The notes: generated by a model not told the origin, from the sequence alone. Counted from the stretch's first letter, positions 42,238 to 51,400 are shown. The stretch: DNA of 64,000 nt from Acidobacteriota bacterium (GCA_019639135.1 JAHBSL010000012.1:62001-126000); one strand, 5' to 3'. Numbers and translations: made by a program.

Positions 42238-43530
42238 ATGCCGCAGGTCTTTAAATGTATCTCGTGTTCGGCCCCGCTTGAGTTTTTGGGGCAGATGTCG
42301 CAGAAGTGCCAGTTTTGCGGGACAACAATGATCGTCCCGCCGGAGCTGTTTGGCGGCCGGCCGGCGGTATCATCTTCCGGGGGTTCGGGCGGGTTGAGCG
42401 AAGAGATCAGGCGGCTGTGCGCGGAGGGGAAAAAGATCGAGGCGATCAAGGTCTTTCGCGAGCGAACAGGGGCGGGGCTTGCCGAATCGAAAGCCGCGGT
42501 CGAGGCCATCGAACGCGGCGGCACGATCGACCTCGGTGAAGTGATTCAGCGAGCCGTATCAGGCGGGCCGCTGATCGACCCGAAGGCAGCCAAGAAGGCA
42601 GGAGTCGCCGTCGGAGTGATCACTATCGCGGTGATCGCCGCGGCCGTTATCGCAATCGTGGGTGTTGCGGCCGTATTGTTCTTTGTGGCGTCGCCTTCAC
42701 ATGATAGCGATGGCCCGGTTCCAACTGCTCCGAGCTCCGGTCCTCGACAAGGCAGGACGGGCGGGGAAGAAGCGGGCATGATCGAGCTTCTCAGGCTTGG
42801 CGGGGAAGGAACCGGAGCGGGCCGCTTCAAAGACAACCGGGTCGTCGCGGTCGATGGTTCGGGGCAAATCTATAGTTCGGATTATTCACCCGGCCGGGTT
42901 CAGATCTTTGGCCCTGACGGCAAGTTCGTTTCGGCATGGCCGGTTGCCGAGGGCGAGAATGTTTACGACCTTGCGGTCAGCCGCTCGGGTCGAGTTTACC
43001 TCGTAACGAACAAGGGCATCACGGCATTTGATGGCGAAAGCGGCACACGGGTGGCGAACGCGCCCGACCGGCGTTACCGCGGGGCCGCGATCGGCCTCGA
43101 CGGTCGGGTTTATGCCGCCGGCAGCGATGGCTTTGATATCTTCGATAAGGACCTCAAGCCGATGAACTCTTTCAGGAACGCGGCTAAGGATGCGAGTTCG
43201 TCGTTCGGATTTGATAAGGTCGATGTTGACGGAAACGGGTTCGTCTTTTTGGTCGAGCGAACGACCGATGACCTTGCGAAGTTCTCGTCGGACGGTCGAT
43301 TCCTGAACCGCATCCCGACCGGGCTGCGCTCGGCGAACGACATCGCCCTCGACCCCGCCGGAAGGATATTCCTTTCAGATACGAGCACCATTGCGGTCTT
43401 CACACCGGAAGGGCTGCCGCTGAAGAAGATGAAGGCCAATCAGGCATTCGGCATCACATTTGACGACACGGGAATGATGTATATCGCGTCGAGGCCGTTC
43501 GTGCTAAAGGTCGATCCGGGCCTTGAGTAA
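42238..43530 (+). CDS. Zinc-ribbon / L7-L12-like / transmembrane / beta-propeller protein
   Basis: 430-aa protein with an unusual layout. Residues ~1-35: zinc ribbon with CISC and CQFC. Residues ~55-95: a segment resembling the ribosomal protein L7/L12 C-terminal helix pair (IEAIKVFRERTGAGLAESKAAVEAI). One transmembrane helix follows (VGVITIAVIAAAVIAIVGVAAVLFF, here split for brevity: VGVITIAVIAAAVI and GVAAVLFFVA). The outer ~240 residues form NHL/six-bladed propeller repeats (GRFKDNRVVAVDGSGQIYSSDY; DLAVSRSGRVYLVTN; DIALDPAGRIFLSDT). The topology is probably cytosolic zinc ribbon and periplasmic propeller. Function unknown. Confidence 0.75.
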   Translation: MPQVFKCISCSAPLEFLGQMSQKCQFCGTTMIVPPELFGGRPAVSSSGGSGGLSEEIRRLCAEGKKIEAIKVFRERTGAGLAESKAAVEAIERGGTIDLGEVIQRAVSGGPLIDPKAAKKAGVAVGVITIAVIAAAVIAIVGVAAVLFFVASPSHDSDGPVPTAPSSGPRQGRTGGEEAGMIELLRLGGEGTGAGRFKDNRVVAVDGSGQIYSSDYSPGRVQIFGPDGKFVSAWPVAEGENVYDLAVSRSGRVYLVTNKGITAFDGESGTRVANAPDRRYRGAAIGLDGRVYAAGSDGFDIFDKDLKPMNSFRNAAKDASSSFGFDKVDVDGNGFVFLVERTTDDLAKFSSDGRFLNRIPTGLRSANDIALDPAGRIFLSDTSTIAVFTPEGLPLKKMKANQAFGITFDDTGMMYIASRPFVLKVDPGLE

Positions 43531-43830
43531 GAAGATAAGGCATACGAAATCGTCCGGTGCCTTGGGCGCAAATGCACCGTTTCGTTAGTTCTCAGAGGCA
43601 AACCGAATGATCGCTTTGGCCGGTTCGAGGTCGGATATATCGTACAAAGCATCGATCCGCAGCCAAAAACAGGCATTTCGGAGAAGATTTATGGTTTTTG
43701 TTTAACAAAAGGTCACGGTAAGACGTTGATGTACGATTTCGGAACGATTTTTGCAAAAAAGTCTCATAAAACCCAGCATTCGCTCGTCGAATGCATGTGG
43801 CTTGCCACAAAAGTAGTTTTGGAGAATATT
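43531..43830. other. 300-bp gap ahead of the FecR/YXWQ gene
   Basis: No gene I can support. A frame that opens at 43726 continues into the FecR gene but has no SD; the ATG at 43831 has GGAG 6 nt upstream. A T-rich stretch with ttttgtttaacaaaa (43696 region) is a weak palindrome. Probably a long 5' leader. Confidence 0.4.
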
Positions 43831-45843
43831 ATGAGACCCCAGGCAGCAAGATCGATATTTATGATCCTGGCCCTCGCGGCGATGCTCGTTGCATCGGTAG
43901 CAGGTCAGGATGATTATTACAGCGAAAACGCACTTTACAGCGATAGCGACCAACCGGAGGTGACGGACCGTGTCGCTCGGATAAGCGACATCCGCGGCGA
44001 GGCACGCGTAAAGCGTGCGGAGAGCGACGAATGGGAGGTTGCCGTTCTCAATCTTCCGCTGGTCGAGGGTGACGAGATCGTGACCAGCTCCGATGGCCGC
44101 GTCGAGATCCAGTTTGGCTTGAACAAGTTCGTCCGCCTTTCGTTCGATTCGCAGCTTCGCATCGTGACGCTCAAGGACGAAGGCATCGCACTTAGCCTTC
44201 CGCAGGGAACTGCGAGTGCGACCCTGATCGAATTCGATCCGCAGCAGACCTTCTTCGAGATAGACGCACCGCGGATGACGCTCGCCGCACAAACGGCGGG
44301 CACCTACCGAGTCGATTCGGGCCGACCCGGCGATATTGACGTCCGCGTCAGCACGGGCGAGAACGGCGAGGCACGCATCTACTCTGCGACGTCGGGCTTT
44401 ACGCTCCGTTCAAGCCGTTCGGCTCGGGTGATCGTTGATGGCCGGTATGCCGGTGACTGGGAGAACCTGGACTACGCAGGTGTCGCAGATGAATTTGACC
44501 GTTGGGCGGTCGAGCGAGACTCCGCCATTTCCAGGCGGTTGCAGAACGCCCATTACGGAAGATATTACGACCGCGACATTTACGGAGCCGATGAGCTCGA
44601 CAGCTACGGCGACTGGGAATACACCCAGGACTTCGGTTACGTTTGGCGGCCGTATTCCTCGACCATCAGCGGCTATAACGATTGGTCGCCTTACCGATAC
44701 GGCCACTGGCGATGGATGCCGAGCTTCGGGTGGGTTTGGGTCAATGATGAACCGTGGGGATGGGCCACGTATCACTACGGCCGCTGGATCTGGCATCGAG
44801 GCCGCTGGTATTGGTCGCCTTACAGCGCTTACCGCGGCGGCCGAAGTTGGTGGCACCCGGCGCTCGTAGTTCTAACCGTTCGGAACGGCAACTATTGCTG
44901 GTATCCGCTGCCGTATCAATATCCTTATTACGACTACAATCGCCGTTTTTACGGCAACCGGCGACGGCATCGAGATCCACGGCCGAGAACGCCGAATCCG
45001 ACGCAGCCCGTTCCTACACAGCCTGTGCCTGGCGGACCGAGCAACGAGGAGCGAATGGCTCGGCTCAGGACTCCGCCGCTCCAGCGGGTTCCGCCCGGTT
45101 CGGTAGTCACCGTTCCCGGCACGGACTTCGGCCGAGAACCCAGGGCCGGACGAAGGCCTCCGCTTGCCGATGCAAAGCAGATCCTGGCGAAGTCTCCGTT
45201 CGAAAATCCGACTCCGCCGATCCTGCCGGACATCGGCAGCATAGATCGAAAGCAGGGCCGCGGCATTGTAACGGAAAAGCCGGTGATCGCAAAACGCGAA
45301 GTGCCGGTCGTTACCGGAGCCGAAACCCGGAAGTCCGATGCACCGCTTGACCGTGAACTCAAGGAGCGACGAATGCTCGGCGGAAGGCCGCCGCTGGTGA
45401 CGACTCCGGTTCCGGCCGAGACGAAACAACAGGAGACCACAGCAGAACCGCGGCGGCGAACGGGGGTATTTGACCGGAGCGTCCCGCAACGCGTAGAAAC
45501 GCCTGTCACCTCGAAGCCGACCGAGCCGGCTCCGACCTACGTGCCGCGGCCGACGCCGAGGCCAACGGCTCCGGAGCGTAAGCCCGACCCGCCGGCCGAG
45601 CGAAATACGCGGCCGTCGCCTCCGTTCAATCCGCAGCCGAGGCCGCAGCCTCCGCCGCCAAGGACCGAATCGCCGGGGAAATATGAACCGTCGCCGAGGC
45701 GTGAAGCTCCGGCTCCAAGGCCAAGCCCGCCGCCAAGGACCGAATCGCCGAAGCCAGCTCCGCCAAAGAGCGAACCGAAGCCGGAGCCTCGGAAGCCGTC
45801 GCCTCCACTTGCTTCGGAAAAGAAAGGTAAGGACGGTAAATAA
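43831..45843 (+). CDS. FecR-domain, YXWQ-repeat (DUF6600-like) secreted protein, proline-rich tail
   Basis: 670 aa from the ATG at 43831. Signal peptide (SIFMILALAAMLVASVAG). Residues ~35-210: FecR-like domain (VARISDIRGEARVKRAESDE; LVEGDEIVTSSDGRVEIQFG). Residues ~240-360: tandem aromatic repeats (YGDWEYTQDFGYVWRPY; YRYGHWRWMPSFGWVWVND; YGRWIWHRGRWYWSP), like those in DUF6600 proteins. From ~375 to the end: long Pro/Arg/Lys-rich disordered tail. It is probably anchored to or exposed on the envelope. The minus strand here has a long Arg-rich shadow frame that is not a gene. Confidence 0.8.
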   Translation: MRPQAARSIFMILALAAMLVASVAGQDDYYSENALYSDSDQPEVTDRVARISDIRGEARVKRAESDEWEVAVLNLPLVEGDEIVTSSDGRVEIQFGLNKFVRLSFDSQLRIVTLKDEGIALSLPQGTASATLIEFDPQQTFFEIDAPRMTLAAQTAGTYRVDSGRPGDIDVRVSTGENGEARIYSATSGFTLRSSRSARVIVDGRYAGDWENLDYAGVADEFDRWAVERDSAISRRLQNAHYGRYYDRDIYGADELDSYGDWEYTQDFGYVWRPYSSTISGYNDWSPYRYGHWRWMPSFGWVWVNDEPWGWATYHYGRWIWHRGRWYWSPYSAYRGGRSWWHPALVVLTVRNGNYCWYPLPYQYPYYDYNRRFYGNRRRHRDPRPRTPNPTQPVPTQPVPGGPSNEERMARLRTPPLQRVPPGSVVTVPGTDFGREPRAGRRPPLADAKQILAKSPFENPTPPILPDIGSIDRKQGRGIVTEKPVIAKREVPVVTGAETRKSDAPLDRELKERRMLGGRPPLVTTPVPAETKQQETTAEPRRRTGVFDRSVPQRVETPVTSKPTEPAPTYVPRPTPRPTAPERKPDPPAERNTRPSPPFNPQPRPQPPPPRTESPGKYEPSPRREAPAPRPSPPPRTESPKPAPPKSEPKPEPRKPSPPLASEKKGKDGK

Positions 45844-45861
45844 GGCCTTTGGCAAAAAAGA

Positions 45862-45894
45862 AAAGAGTCGGGAGCGGTCCCGGCTCTTTCTGTT
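45862..45894. terminator. Bidirectional terminator between the FecR gene and the M16 gene
   Basis: AAGAGTCGGGA and TCCCGGCTCTT pair around gcgg, with TTTCTGTTTA after on the plus strand and TTTTCTTTTTTG on the minus strand. It lies between the stops of the two convergent genes. Confidence 0.85.
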
Positions 45895-45913
45895 TATGGG
45901 GATATTGTTGAGA

Positions 45914-47284
45914 CTATCTCGATTGTGCAGTGAAAACCGCTGGGTCAGCCGACCGCGGGTCACCCACTACAACGAACCGAAAATTCTTGAGATACTTCTC
46001 CGAGACGCGGCGGACGTCCGCAGGTGTTACGGCCGTCATCCGTTCGAGAAATTCGAAAGACCGCCTCCAGCCGCCGCCGATCAACTCGTAGCGGGCAAGC
46101 TCGGCGGCCTGTGCTGCGTTGGTCTGCTGATCGGTGTAATACTGAGTGACGAACTGGCCTGCCATGCCGCTGATGAATTCATCCGTCACGGTTTGCGTTC
46201 GAAGCAGGTTCACCTGATCTAGCATCACTTTAACGGACTGGTTCGGGTCAACCGTAGTGACGTAGAGAAAGCCGTAGTTCACCGCCTGATTGTTCATCTC
46301 GGCGTTCGGGGCGTAGGAGAGCTGCCGCTGGATACGAACCTCCTGATAGACGAGTTGTTGGAGGATCGTCACCGCAACCCGCATTGCGTAATAGTCAGGG
46401 TCGGCAAGAGAAGGAGCCGGGAACGCTCCCTGAACGTAGTTCGTCTGGAGCGATCGATTGGTCACATCGAGCGTTTGTTTCGAGAAATCAAGCGGCGGCA
46501 GCAGCTCGTGCTTGTAGTCGCCACGCGGCAGCTTTCCAAAGGCGGCCTCGACCTTCTCTCGGACGAGCTTCGGGTCGATATCGCCGACTATAACTAGCAG
46601 CATCCGCGAGGTTTGCATCAGCTTTTTGTGATGATCGCGAAGCTGTGCAGCGGTTATGCCTTGAACGGTCTGGATGGTGCCCTGCGAGTCGATGCCGTAA
46701 GGATGCCCCGTGTAGAGAACTCGCTCCTGAGCGGCGGCCAGAGCAGCATCGGGGCTCGTGTCACGTTCGCGAAGTCCTGCGAGAAGCTGCTGCCTTACGC
46801 GTTCGACGTCTTCCGGAGCGAACGCAGGCTCAAGAGTGACATCGGTAAAGACGTCCCAAATACGGTCGAAATTTTCCTTGGTCGAAACGAAGGAGACAAC
46901 GCCGAAATCGCTTCCGGCCGAACCCGCGAGGGAACTTCCGGTTCGCGAAAGCTCGCGGCGAACCTGCTGACGGTTAAAGCGTTTTCCGGCCTCGGTCGCG
47001 ACGTTCAGCATGAAATTCTCGATGCCCGCGGTCTCCGCCGTGTAGTTGCGAACCCCGCCTTTGAAAAAAAGTCCGCCCGAAAACGTCGGAGCAGCAGGCC
47101 GCTGTTTGACCAACACTTTAAGCCCGTTGACCTCAAATTCGGTGACGAGCTTCGAGGCGTCGTTAACGGCGGCAGCGGGCTGGGCGAATCCAGCCGCGGA
47201 AGCAAAAGCCACCGCAACAAACAAAAGGGCGGCGACGCGAAGATTCTTGATCATAAATATTTCTCGGAGGTCCAAATGATTCAT
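45914..47284 (-). CDS. M16 family peptidase homologue lacking the zinc motif
   Basis: 456-aa secreted protein (signal peptide LRVAALLFVAVAFASAAGFA). The two M16 halves are visible (VNGLKVLVKQRPAAPTFSGG; NRSLQTNYVQGAFPAPSLAD; QVNLLRTQTVTDEFISGMAG), but the spot where HxxEH should be reads AGIENFMLNVATEAG, so zinc and catalysis are lost. It starts at ATG 47284 with GGAGGTG 8 nt upstream, overlapping the stop of its active partner (TAATG). Heterodimers of active and inactive M16 chains are common. Confidence 0.88.
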   Translation of the reverse strand: MNHLDLREIFMIKNLRVAALLFVAVAFASAAGFAQPAAAVNDASKLVTEFEVNGLKVLVKQRPAAPTFSGGLFFKGGVRNYTAETAGIENFMLNVATEAGKRFNRQQVRRELSRTGSSLAGSAGSDFGVVSFVSTKENFDRIWDVFTDVTLEPAFAPEDVERVRQQLLAGLRERDTSPDAALAAAQERVLYTGHPYGIDSQGTIQTVQGITAAQLRDHHKKLMQTSRMLLVIVGDIDPKLVREKVEAAFGKLPRGDYKHELLPPLDFSKQTLDVTNRSLQTNYVQGAFPAPSLADPDYYAMRVAVTILQQLVYQEVRIQRQLSYAPNAEMNNQAVNYGFLYVTTVDPNQSVKVMLDQVNLLRTQTVTDEFISGMAGQFVTQYYTDQQTNAAQAAELARYELIGGGWRRSFEFLERMTAVTPADVRRVSEKYLKNFRFVVVGDPRSADPAVFTAQSR

Positions 47285-48825
47285 TACTTTGCACCTCCGG
47301 TGAGGTCTTGTTCCGTAAGTCCGGCTTTTGCCTTCGCTTCCGGGGCGACGAGTGCTACGCCGACTCGCGGCTTGCCGGTAATGTAGGTATTCACGTAGCG
47401 GTTAATGTCCGCACGCGAAGCGGCCCGGAGATTCCGGTGATATCCGCGGAAGTAATCGATCCCGGTCGAGGACCACCAGAAACCGAGCGTATGCGAATAT
47501 TCCGACGGCTTTTCGCGGTCGAAAAGGTCGAGGTTCTCGAGTATATTCTTCGAATTCTCAAGCTCTTCGTCGGTGTAATAATTCGGGTTCGCAAACTGCC
47601 CGATCTCCGCGTAAACGGCCTTAAGGGCGGCCTTGGCTTTGTCGGGCGTCGTGATCAGGAAAACGGTTATCGGCCCGACGTTTCGCTGGGTGTAGTAATT
47701 GATCGAGACGGAAGATGCGAGTCCGGTATCGATCAGGTTTCTCTGGAAACGATGATCGGGCTGCGAAAGGATGTACGAAAAGACGTCCGCCGCGTAGGTC
47801 GAGGCATCGTCCTTGCCGATCGACGGGCCGTGCCAGCCGATGAGTATAAAGACGTTCTGGTCTTCGCTTTGGCTCTCTTCACCGGTGTTCTTTTCGATCA
47901 CGACGCCCGAGCTTTTCGGAAGCGGCGGGTGCTCGACGAGAGGGAACTCCTTGAACGGATCGATCTTTCGCGGTTCCCAACTGCCCATCACATCCTGAAC
48001 CAGCTTGAAGACATCTTCGGCCTTGGCGTCGCCCGTAACGATCAGGGCCGCGTTGTTCGGAAAGTAGTATCGCGATTGGATTATCCGCATCTTCTCGGTC
48101 GTTGCCGCGGCGACCGTTTCGCGGGTGCCGCCGGGATTCTTGCGGGTCGGGTACTTGAAGAAAAGGCGGTTGTTAAGCTCCTGAAAGAGATAAGAGAACG
48201 GGTTCGATTCGTTCCGCTCGAGCTCGCCGATGACGATCTGTTTCTCATTCTCCAGTTCCTGCTGGTCAAAGAGCGGAAAGCGGACGGCGTTGTTGATTAT
48301 CTTCACGGCGGTCGGAAGGTTCTGGCTAGTCGTCGTGAAGTAGTAGTTGACGACTTCCTCACGGGTCGAGCCGTTTTGTGCGATGCCGAGCTTATCGACG
48401 TCGCGAAGGTAGCCTACATCGCCGATCTGGTCCTTCAAACGCATCGGCTCATTGCAGATCGGGTTAACGCCGCCGCGGAGCAGAAAGGGCTGGCACTGAA
48501 AGAGCAGCGAGGCAAGGTTCGTCTTAAAGAACATATGCTCATAGAGGTGCGAGAGGCCGTTTAGCTCCGGCGGTTCGGTAAAAGAACCGTTGCGGACAGC
48601 GAGCTCGACCGTTACGATCGGCAGGCTCGGGTCCTCGAGCACGATGACCTCGAGCCCATTCGGCAATGTCCTGTTGACGAAGGGAACTTCAAAGCTGGGT
48701 CGCGTTTGTGCCGGAGCGGCGGCGGCCGGTGCGGCGGGCCTCTGGGCCGGGCGTGTGCGTTGAGCGTCGATGCTGCCGACAAAAACGGATGCGAGCAGCA
48801 TGAGCGAAAGGAAAAATTGCTTCAC
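47284..48825 (-). CDS. Secreted M16 zinc metallopeptidase
   Basis: 513 aa, GTG start, signal peptide QFFLSLMLLASVFVGSIDA followed by an Ala/Pro linker. The inverted zinc motif is in LSHLYEHMFFKTN (HxxEH), with the downstream Glu in the ENEKQIVIGELERNES region. M16 C-terminal half: GGTRETVAAATTEKMRIIQ and QPDHRFQRNLIDTGLA. It is the active member of the pair; the inactive partner gene follows with an overlap. Periplasmic or outer-membrane-linked proteolysis is likely. Confidence 0.9.
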   Translation of the reverse strand: MKQFFLSLMLLASVFVGSIDAQRTRPAQRPAAPAAAAPAQTRPSFEVPFVNRTLPNGLEVIVLEDPSLPIVTVELAVRNGSFTEPPELNGLSHLYEHMFFKTNLASLLFQCQPFLLRGGVNPICNEPMRLKDQIGDVGYLRDVDKLGIAQNGSTREEVVNYYFTTTSQNLPTAVKIINNAVRFPLFDQQELENEKQIVIGELERNESNPFSYLFQELNNRLFFKYPTRKNPGGTRETVAAATTEKMRIIQSRYYFPNNAALIVTGDAKAEDVFKLVQDVMGSWEPRKIDPFKEFPLVEHPPLPKSSGVVIEKNTGEESQSEDQNVFILIGWHGPSIGKDDASTYAADVFSYILSQPDHRFQRNLIDTGLASSVSINYYTQRNVGPITVFLITTPDKAKAALKAVYAEIGQFANPNYYTDEELENSKNILENLDLFDREKPSEYSHTLGFWWSSTGIDYFRGYHRNLRAASRADINRYVNTYITGKPRVGVALVAPEAKAKAGLTEQDLTGGAK

Positions 48826-48966
48826 TATGATAAAAACCCCCCGAAGTCGGGCGTCCGGCAGGGAGGAGAATAGCGCGGACGCGAAATGCGAAACTTACAA
48901 AAGAAGCCCTTGCCATAGCTAAGGGCCGCCCACTAGAATCTAATCTACCACAAGGAGAAAAGAGAA

Positions 48967-49185
48967 ATGGAACGTGACAATTTGATGCACGGAGCCCGCA
49001 CCGCGTTGAACAGAGATCCGGAAATTCGTGCCTGGGCCGAAAATTATTTGAAAGAGAAGACCCGAGCGGAGATGTCGGAGCTTTCCGACGAGGATTTTGA
49101 GAAGCACTGGCGGTACCACAAGCCCGAAATAGTTCACGCCGGAGCCGCCGAGGCAATGCTTGCTTACAAGGAACGCGAGCGCTAA
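48967..49185 (+). CDS. Small hypothetical protein, 72 aa
   Basis: ATG at 48967 with AAGGAG about 10 nt upstream, and a soluble, highly charged helical product (ARTALNRDPEIRAWAENYLK; SELSDEDFEKHWRYHKPEIV). No signal peptide or known motif. It stands alone between the M16 genes and the 21-bp array. The clear SD and coding-like composition support a real gene. Confidence 0.6.
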   Translation: MERDNLMHGARTALNRDPEIRAWAENYLKEKTRAEMSELSDEDFEKHWRYHKPEIVHAGAAEAMLAYKERER

Positions 49186-49230
49186 GGCATTAGATCGCCC
49201 GCGGAGCGAGAATTAAACGAACAACCCTTC

Positions 49231-49541
49231 AAAATAAGCAACCCGAAGCTCATAATATACAAACTTGTGTTGATAACATGCGACCAGGTGTTAGAAACAT
49301 ACCACTAAAAGTTAAAAACATACCACTGGATGTGAGAAACATACCACTAGGTATCAAAAACATGCGACACGAAGGCAATAATATAGCCCGTTTACGCAAT
49401 AATATAGCCTTAAAGTGCAACAATATGTCCTAAGATTGCAATAATGTAGCCCGGTTGTGCAAAAATATAGCCCCTTTTAGTAAAAATATAGCCCCTTTTA
49501 GTAAAAATATAACCCGTTGTTGCAAAAATATAACCGCTTCT
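49231..49541. repeat. Phased 21-bp tandem array, about 15 units
   Basis: Units begin every 21 bp without any indel over at least 14 steps: the matching base falls at 49235, 49256, 49277 and so on to 49529. Each unit has a semi-conserved 11-12 bp core and a variable ~9-bp filler. Cores change along the array: aaacataccact-like in the left part, aaatatagcccc-like in the right part. Two adjacent units near 49480 are nearly identical. 21 bp is two helical turns and also seven codons; see findings. Confidence 0.9.
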
Positions 49542-49627
49542 CTCACTATCACACCCGATTTTCGGTTGTTTTGAGTAAAGAAGGAGAAGAACGCTGGCGT
49601 CAGGCGAATAGATTTGGGAAGGCGTGT

Positions 49628-49664
49628 AAAAAAACAAAAGGGGCGGGTTTTTTAGGCCCGCCCT
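49628..49664 (-). terminator. Terminator of the POT transporter gene
   Basis: On the minus strand GGGCGGG and CCCGCCC pair around cctaaaaaa, followed by CTTTTTGTTTTTTT. Sits just past the transporter stop at 49671. Confidence 0.9.
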
Positions 49665-49670
49665 TCGTGT

Positions 49671-51263
49671 TCATTTCTCATCCGGCATTGGATCGGGGAC
49701 CTCGTTTATCGGGTCTTCGGGCTGTTCGGGCGCTTTTGCCTCGCGCATCATCCGTGAGATCGGGATGGCGAGAAGCACCAGGACGACGGCGGCTCCGCCT
49801 AGGAGCAACGTCGTTGTCGTGAAAAGTTTGGGCATCAGCTCAAGTTTTTCAGGATCGACATTCCCGGCGACAAGGCCGCCAATCAGATTTCCCAAGGCGG
49901 ACGCAATGAACCAAATGCCCATAATTTGTCCAACATACCGTTTCGGGGAAAGGGTCGTCATCGATGAAAGACCTACAGGACTGATGAAGAGCTCGCCAAG
50001 GGTTATAAAGAAATAAAAGGTTATCAACCACATTGGCGAAACTCGCAAGCCGTTTCCGCCGATAACGACGTTCGCTGCGAAGATCATGACCAAAAAGCTA
50101 ATCGCGGCAAAACCCAATCCAATGGCGAATTTAGTTGGGCTCGATAGTTCAACCTGCCTGCGGCCTAGAAATGTCCAGAAGATTGCTATCAGCGGAGCCA
50201 ATAGGATGATAAAGGCCGAATTAATTATCTGAAACCATGTGGCCGGCACCTCGAACCCGCCGATCATTCGATCCGTAAAGTCAAAGGCAAAAAGGTTCAA
50301 TGCCGTCGGCGTTTGCTCAAACGCAGACCAAAAGATGGCGGCAAAGATGAATAGAACGGCGATGACGATTATGCGTTTTTTCTCATCGATTGATAGTCCG
50401 CCGAAAACGAAAAGATACGTGAAATATGCGAATGCAATAGCGATCAATGCATAGGCGAGGTAGGTCCCGACGACAGGTGCGTTTATGGTCAAAATGCCCG
50501 TTGCGACAAGAACTACTACTAGTGCTAGAATTCCGAGGCCGATTCCCGTGAAAAGTTTGACCTGTGTTTCTTGCTTTGCCTGTATTGCCGGATCGGGGTG
50601 GCGAGTCGGCTCAGAGCCGATGTTGCCGAGCGTTTTCCGCGACATCAACCAAAACTGTAGTAACCCGATGAACATTGCTACGCCCGCCGCGCTGAACCCC
50701 CAGTGCCAGCCTATCTTTTCGCCAAGGAGGCCTGTGATAAATTGTCCGATCAGTGCGCCGAGATTGATTCCCATGTAAAAGATCGAAAAACCAGCATCCT
50801 GACGTGCTCCACCCTCTGGATAGAGGTCGCCGACCATCGCGGAGATATTTGGCTTTAGGAGGCCGGTTCCGAGAACGATAAATATCAAACCCAGGAAGAA
50901 CGGAAGCTTTTGTTCTACAAGACCCGATATGCCGATCGTCAAATGGCCGAGAGAGATTAGAGCTCCACCATAAAGTACGGCACGTCGTAGCCCCAGGAGC
51001 TTGTCGGCGATCCACCCTCCCGGTAAGGACGCAAGATAAACGCACGAAGCATAAATGCCGACAATCGCACCGGCTTCGCTTCTATCCCACTCCCAGCCGC
51101 CTTGTGTAACGGCTGCGACCATGAAAAGTGTGAGGAGCGGCCGCAGCCCGTAGAACGAGAAGCGTTCCCACATCTCGGTGAAAAAAAGCGTGGAGAGGCC
51201 CTTCGGGTGGCCAAAGAAACCGCCCGTGGATCCGGTGTTGCCGGCGTCAGATACAGCGCTCAT
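49671..51263 (-). CDS. POT/PTR family peptide:H+ symporter
   Basis: 530-aa multi-pass transporter of di/tripeptides. The POT signature is at the N-terminus (FFTEMWERFSFYGLRPLL, containing ExxER), followed by GGWIADKLLGLRRAVLYGG and GTGLLKPNISAMVGDLYPEG, then FSIFYMGINLGALIGQFITG. About 12-14 membrane helices. It is probably DtpT/DtpA-like. It stands as a single gene with its own terminator. Confidence 0.92.
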   Translation of the reverse strand: MSAVSDAGNTGSTGGFFGHPKGLSTLFFTEMWERFSFYGLRPLLTLFMVAAVTQGGWEWDRSEAGAIVGIYASCVYLASLPGGWIADKLLGLRRAVLYGGALISLGHLTIGISGLVEQKLPFFLGLIFIVLGTGLLKPNISAMVGDLYPEGGARQDAGFSIFYMGINLGALIGQFITGLLGEKIGWHWGFSAAGVAMFIGLLQFWLMSRKTLGNIGSEPTRHPDPAIQAKQETQVKLFTGIGLGILALVVVLVATGILTINAPVVGTYLAYALIAIAFAYFTYLFVFGGLSIDEKKRIIVIAVLFIFAAIFWSAFEQTPTALNLFAFDFTDRMIGGFEVPATWFQIINSAFIILLAPLIAIFWTFLGRRQVELSSPTKFAIGLGFAAISFLVMIFAANVVIGGNGLRVSPMWLITFYFFITLGELFISPVGLSSMTTLSPKRYVGQIMGIWFIASALGNLIGGLVAGNVDPEKLELMPKLFTTTTLLLGGAAVVLVLLAIPISRMMREAKAPEQPEDPINEVPDPMPDEK

Positions 51264-51400
51264 TAAAATTTTCCTCGAAGCAGATTTGAGATTCTGAGAG
51301 AGCTAGGGAAATATAGCAGATAATTTTATTTTCGGGAAACGGCTTGCGGCCCTCTCAGCAACTGTTCCCCGCGGCTCGCGGCATCAAAAGGAGGTTTCCA

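Larger units (their letters stand above)
49186..49670. other. 485-bp gap containing the 21-bp array and a terminator
   Basis: Mostly AT-rich tandem repeats (separate entry) followed by a short unique stretch and the terminator of the POT transporter gene. A minus-strand frame 49410-49637 of heptapeptide repeats and a plus-strand frame from 49517 are not supported as genes. Confidence 0.6.

Noticed and set aside
44872..45963. 363-aa Arg-rich minus-strand ORF
   Set aside because: Antisense shadow of the FecR/YXWQ gene, whose Pro/Arg-rich codons leave the other strand open.
47308..48564. 418-aa plus-strand ORF
   Set aside because: Antisense to the active M16 peptidase gene; no homology-like motifs, SD or signal peptide.
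49231..49541. CRISPR array
   Set aside because: Unit length is only 21 bp with degenerate cores and ~9-bp fillers, no true spacers, and no cas genes in the window.
49410..49637. Minus-strand ORF of GYIF heptapeptide repeats
   Set aside because: Its repeats come straight from the 21-bp DNA array; continuing the same frame leftward gives repeated stops, and no SD or signal peptide supports it.
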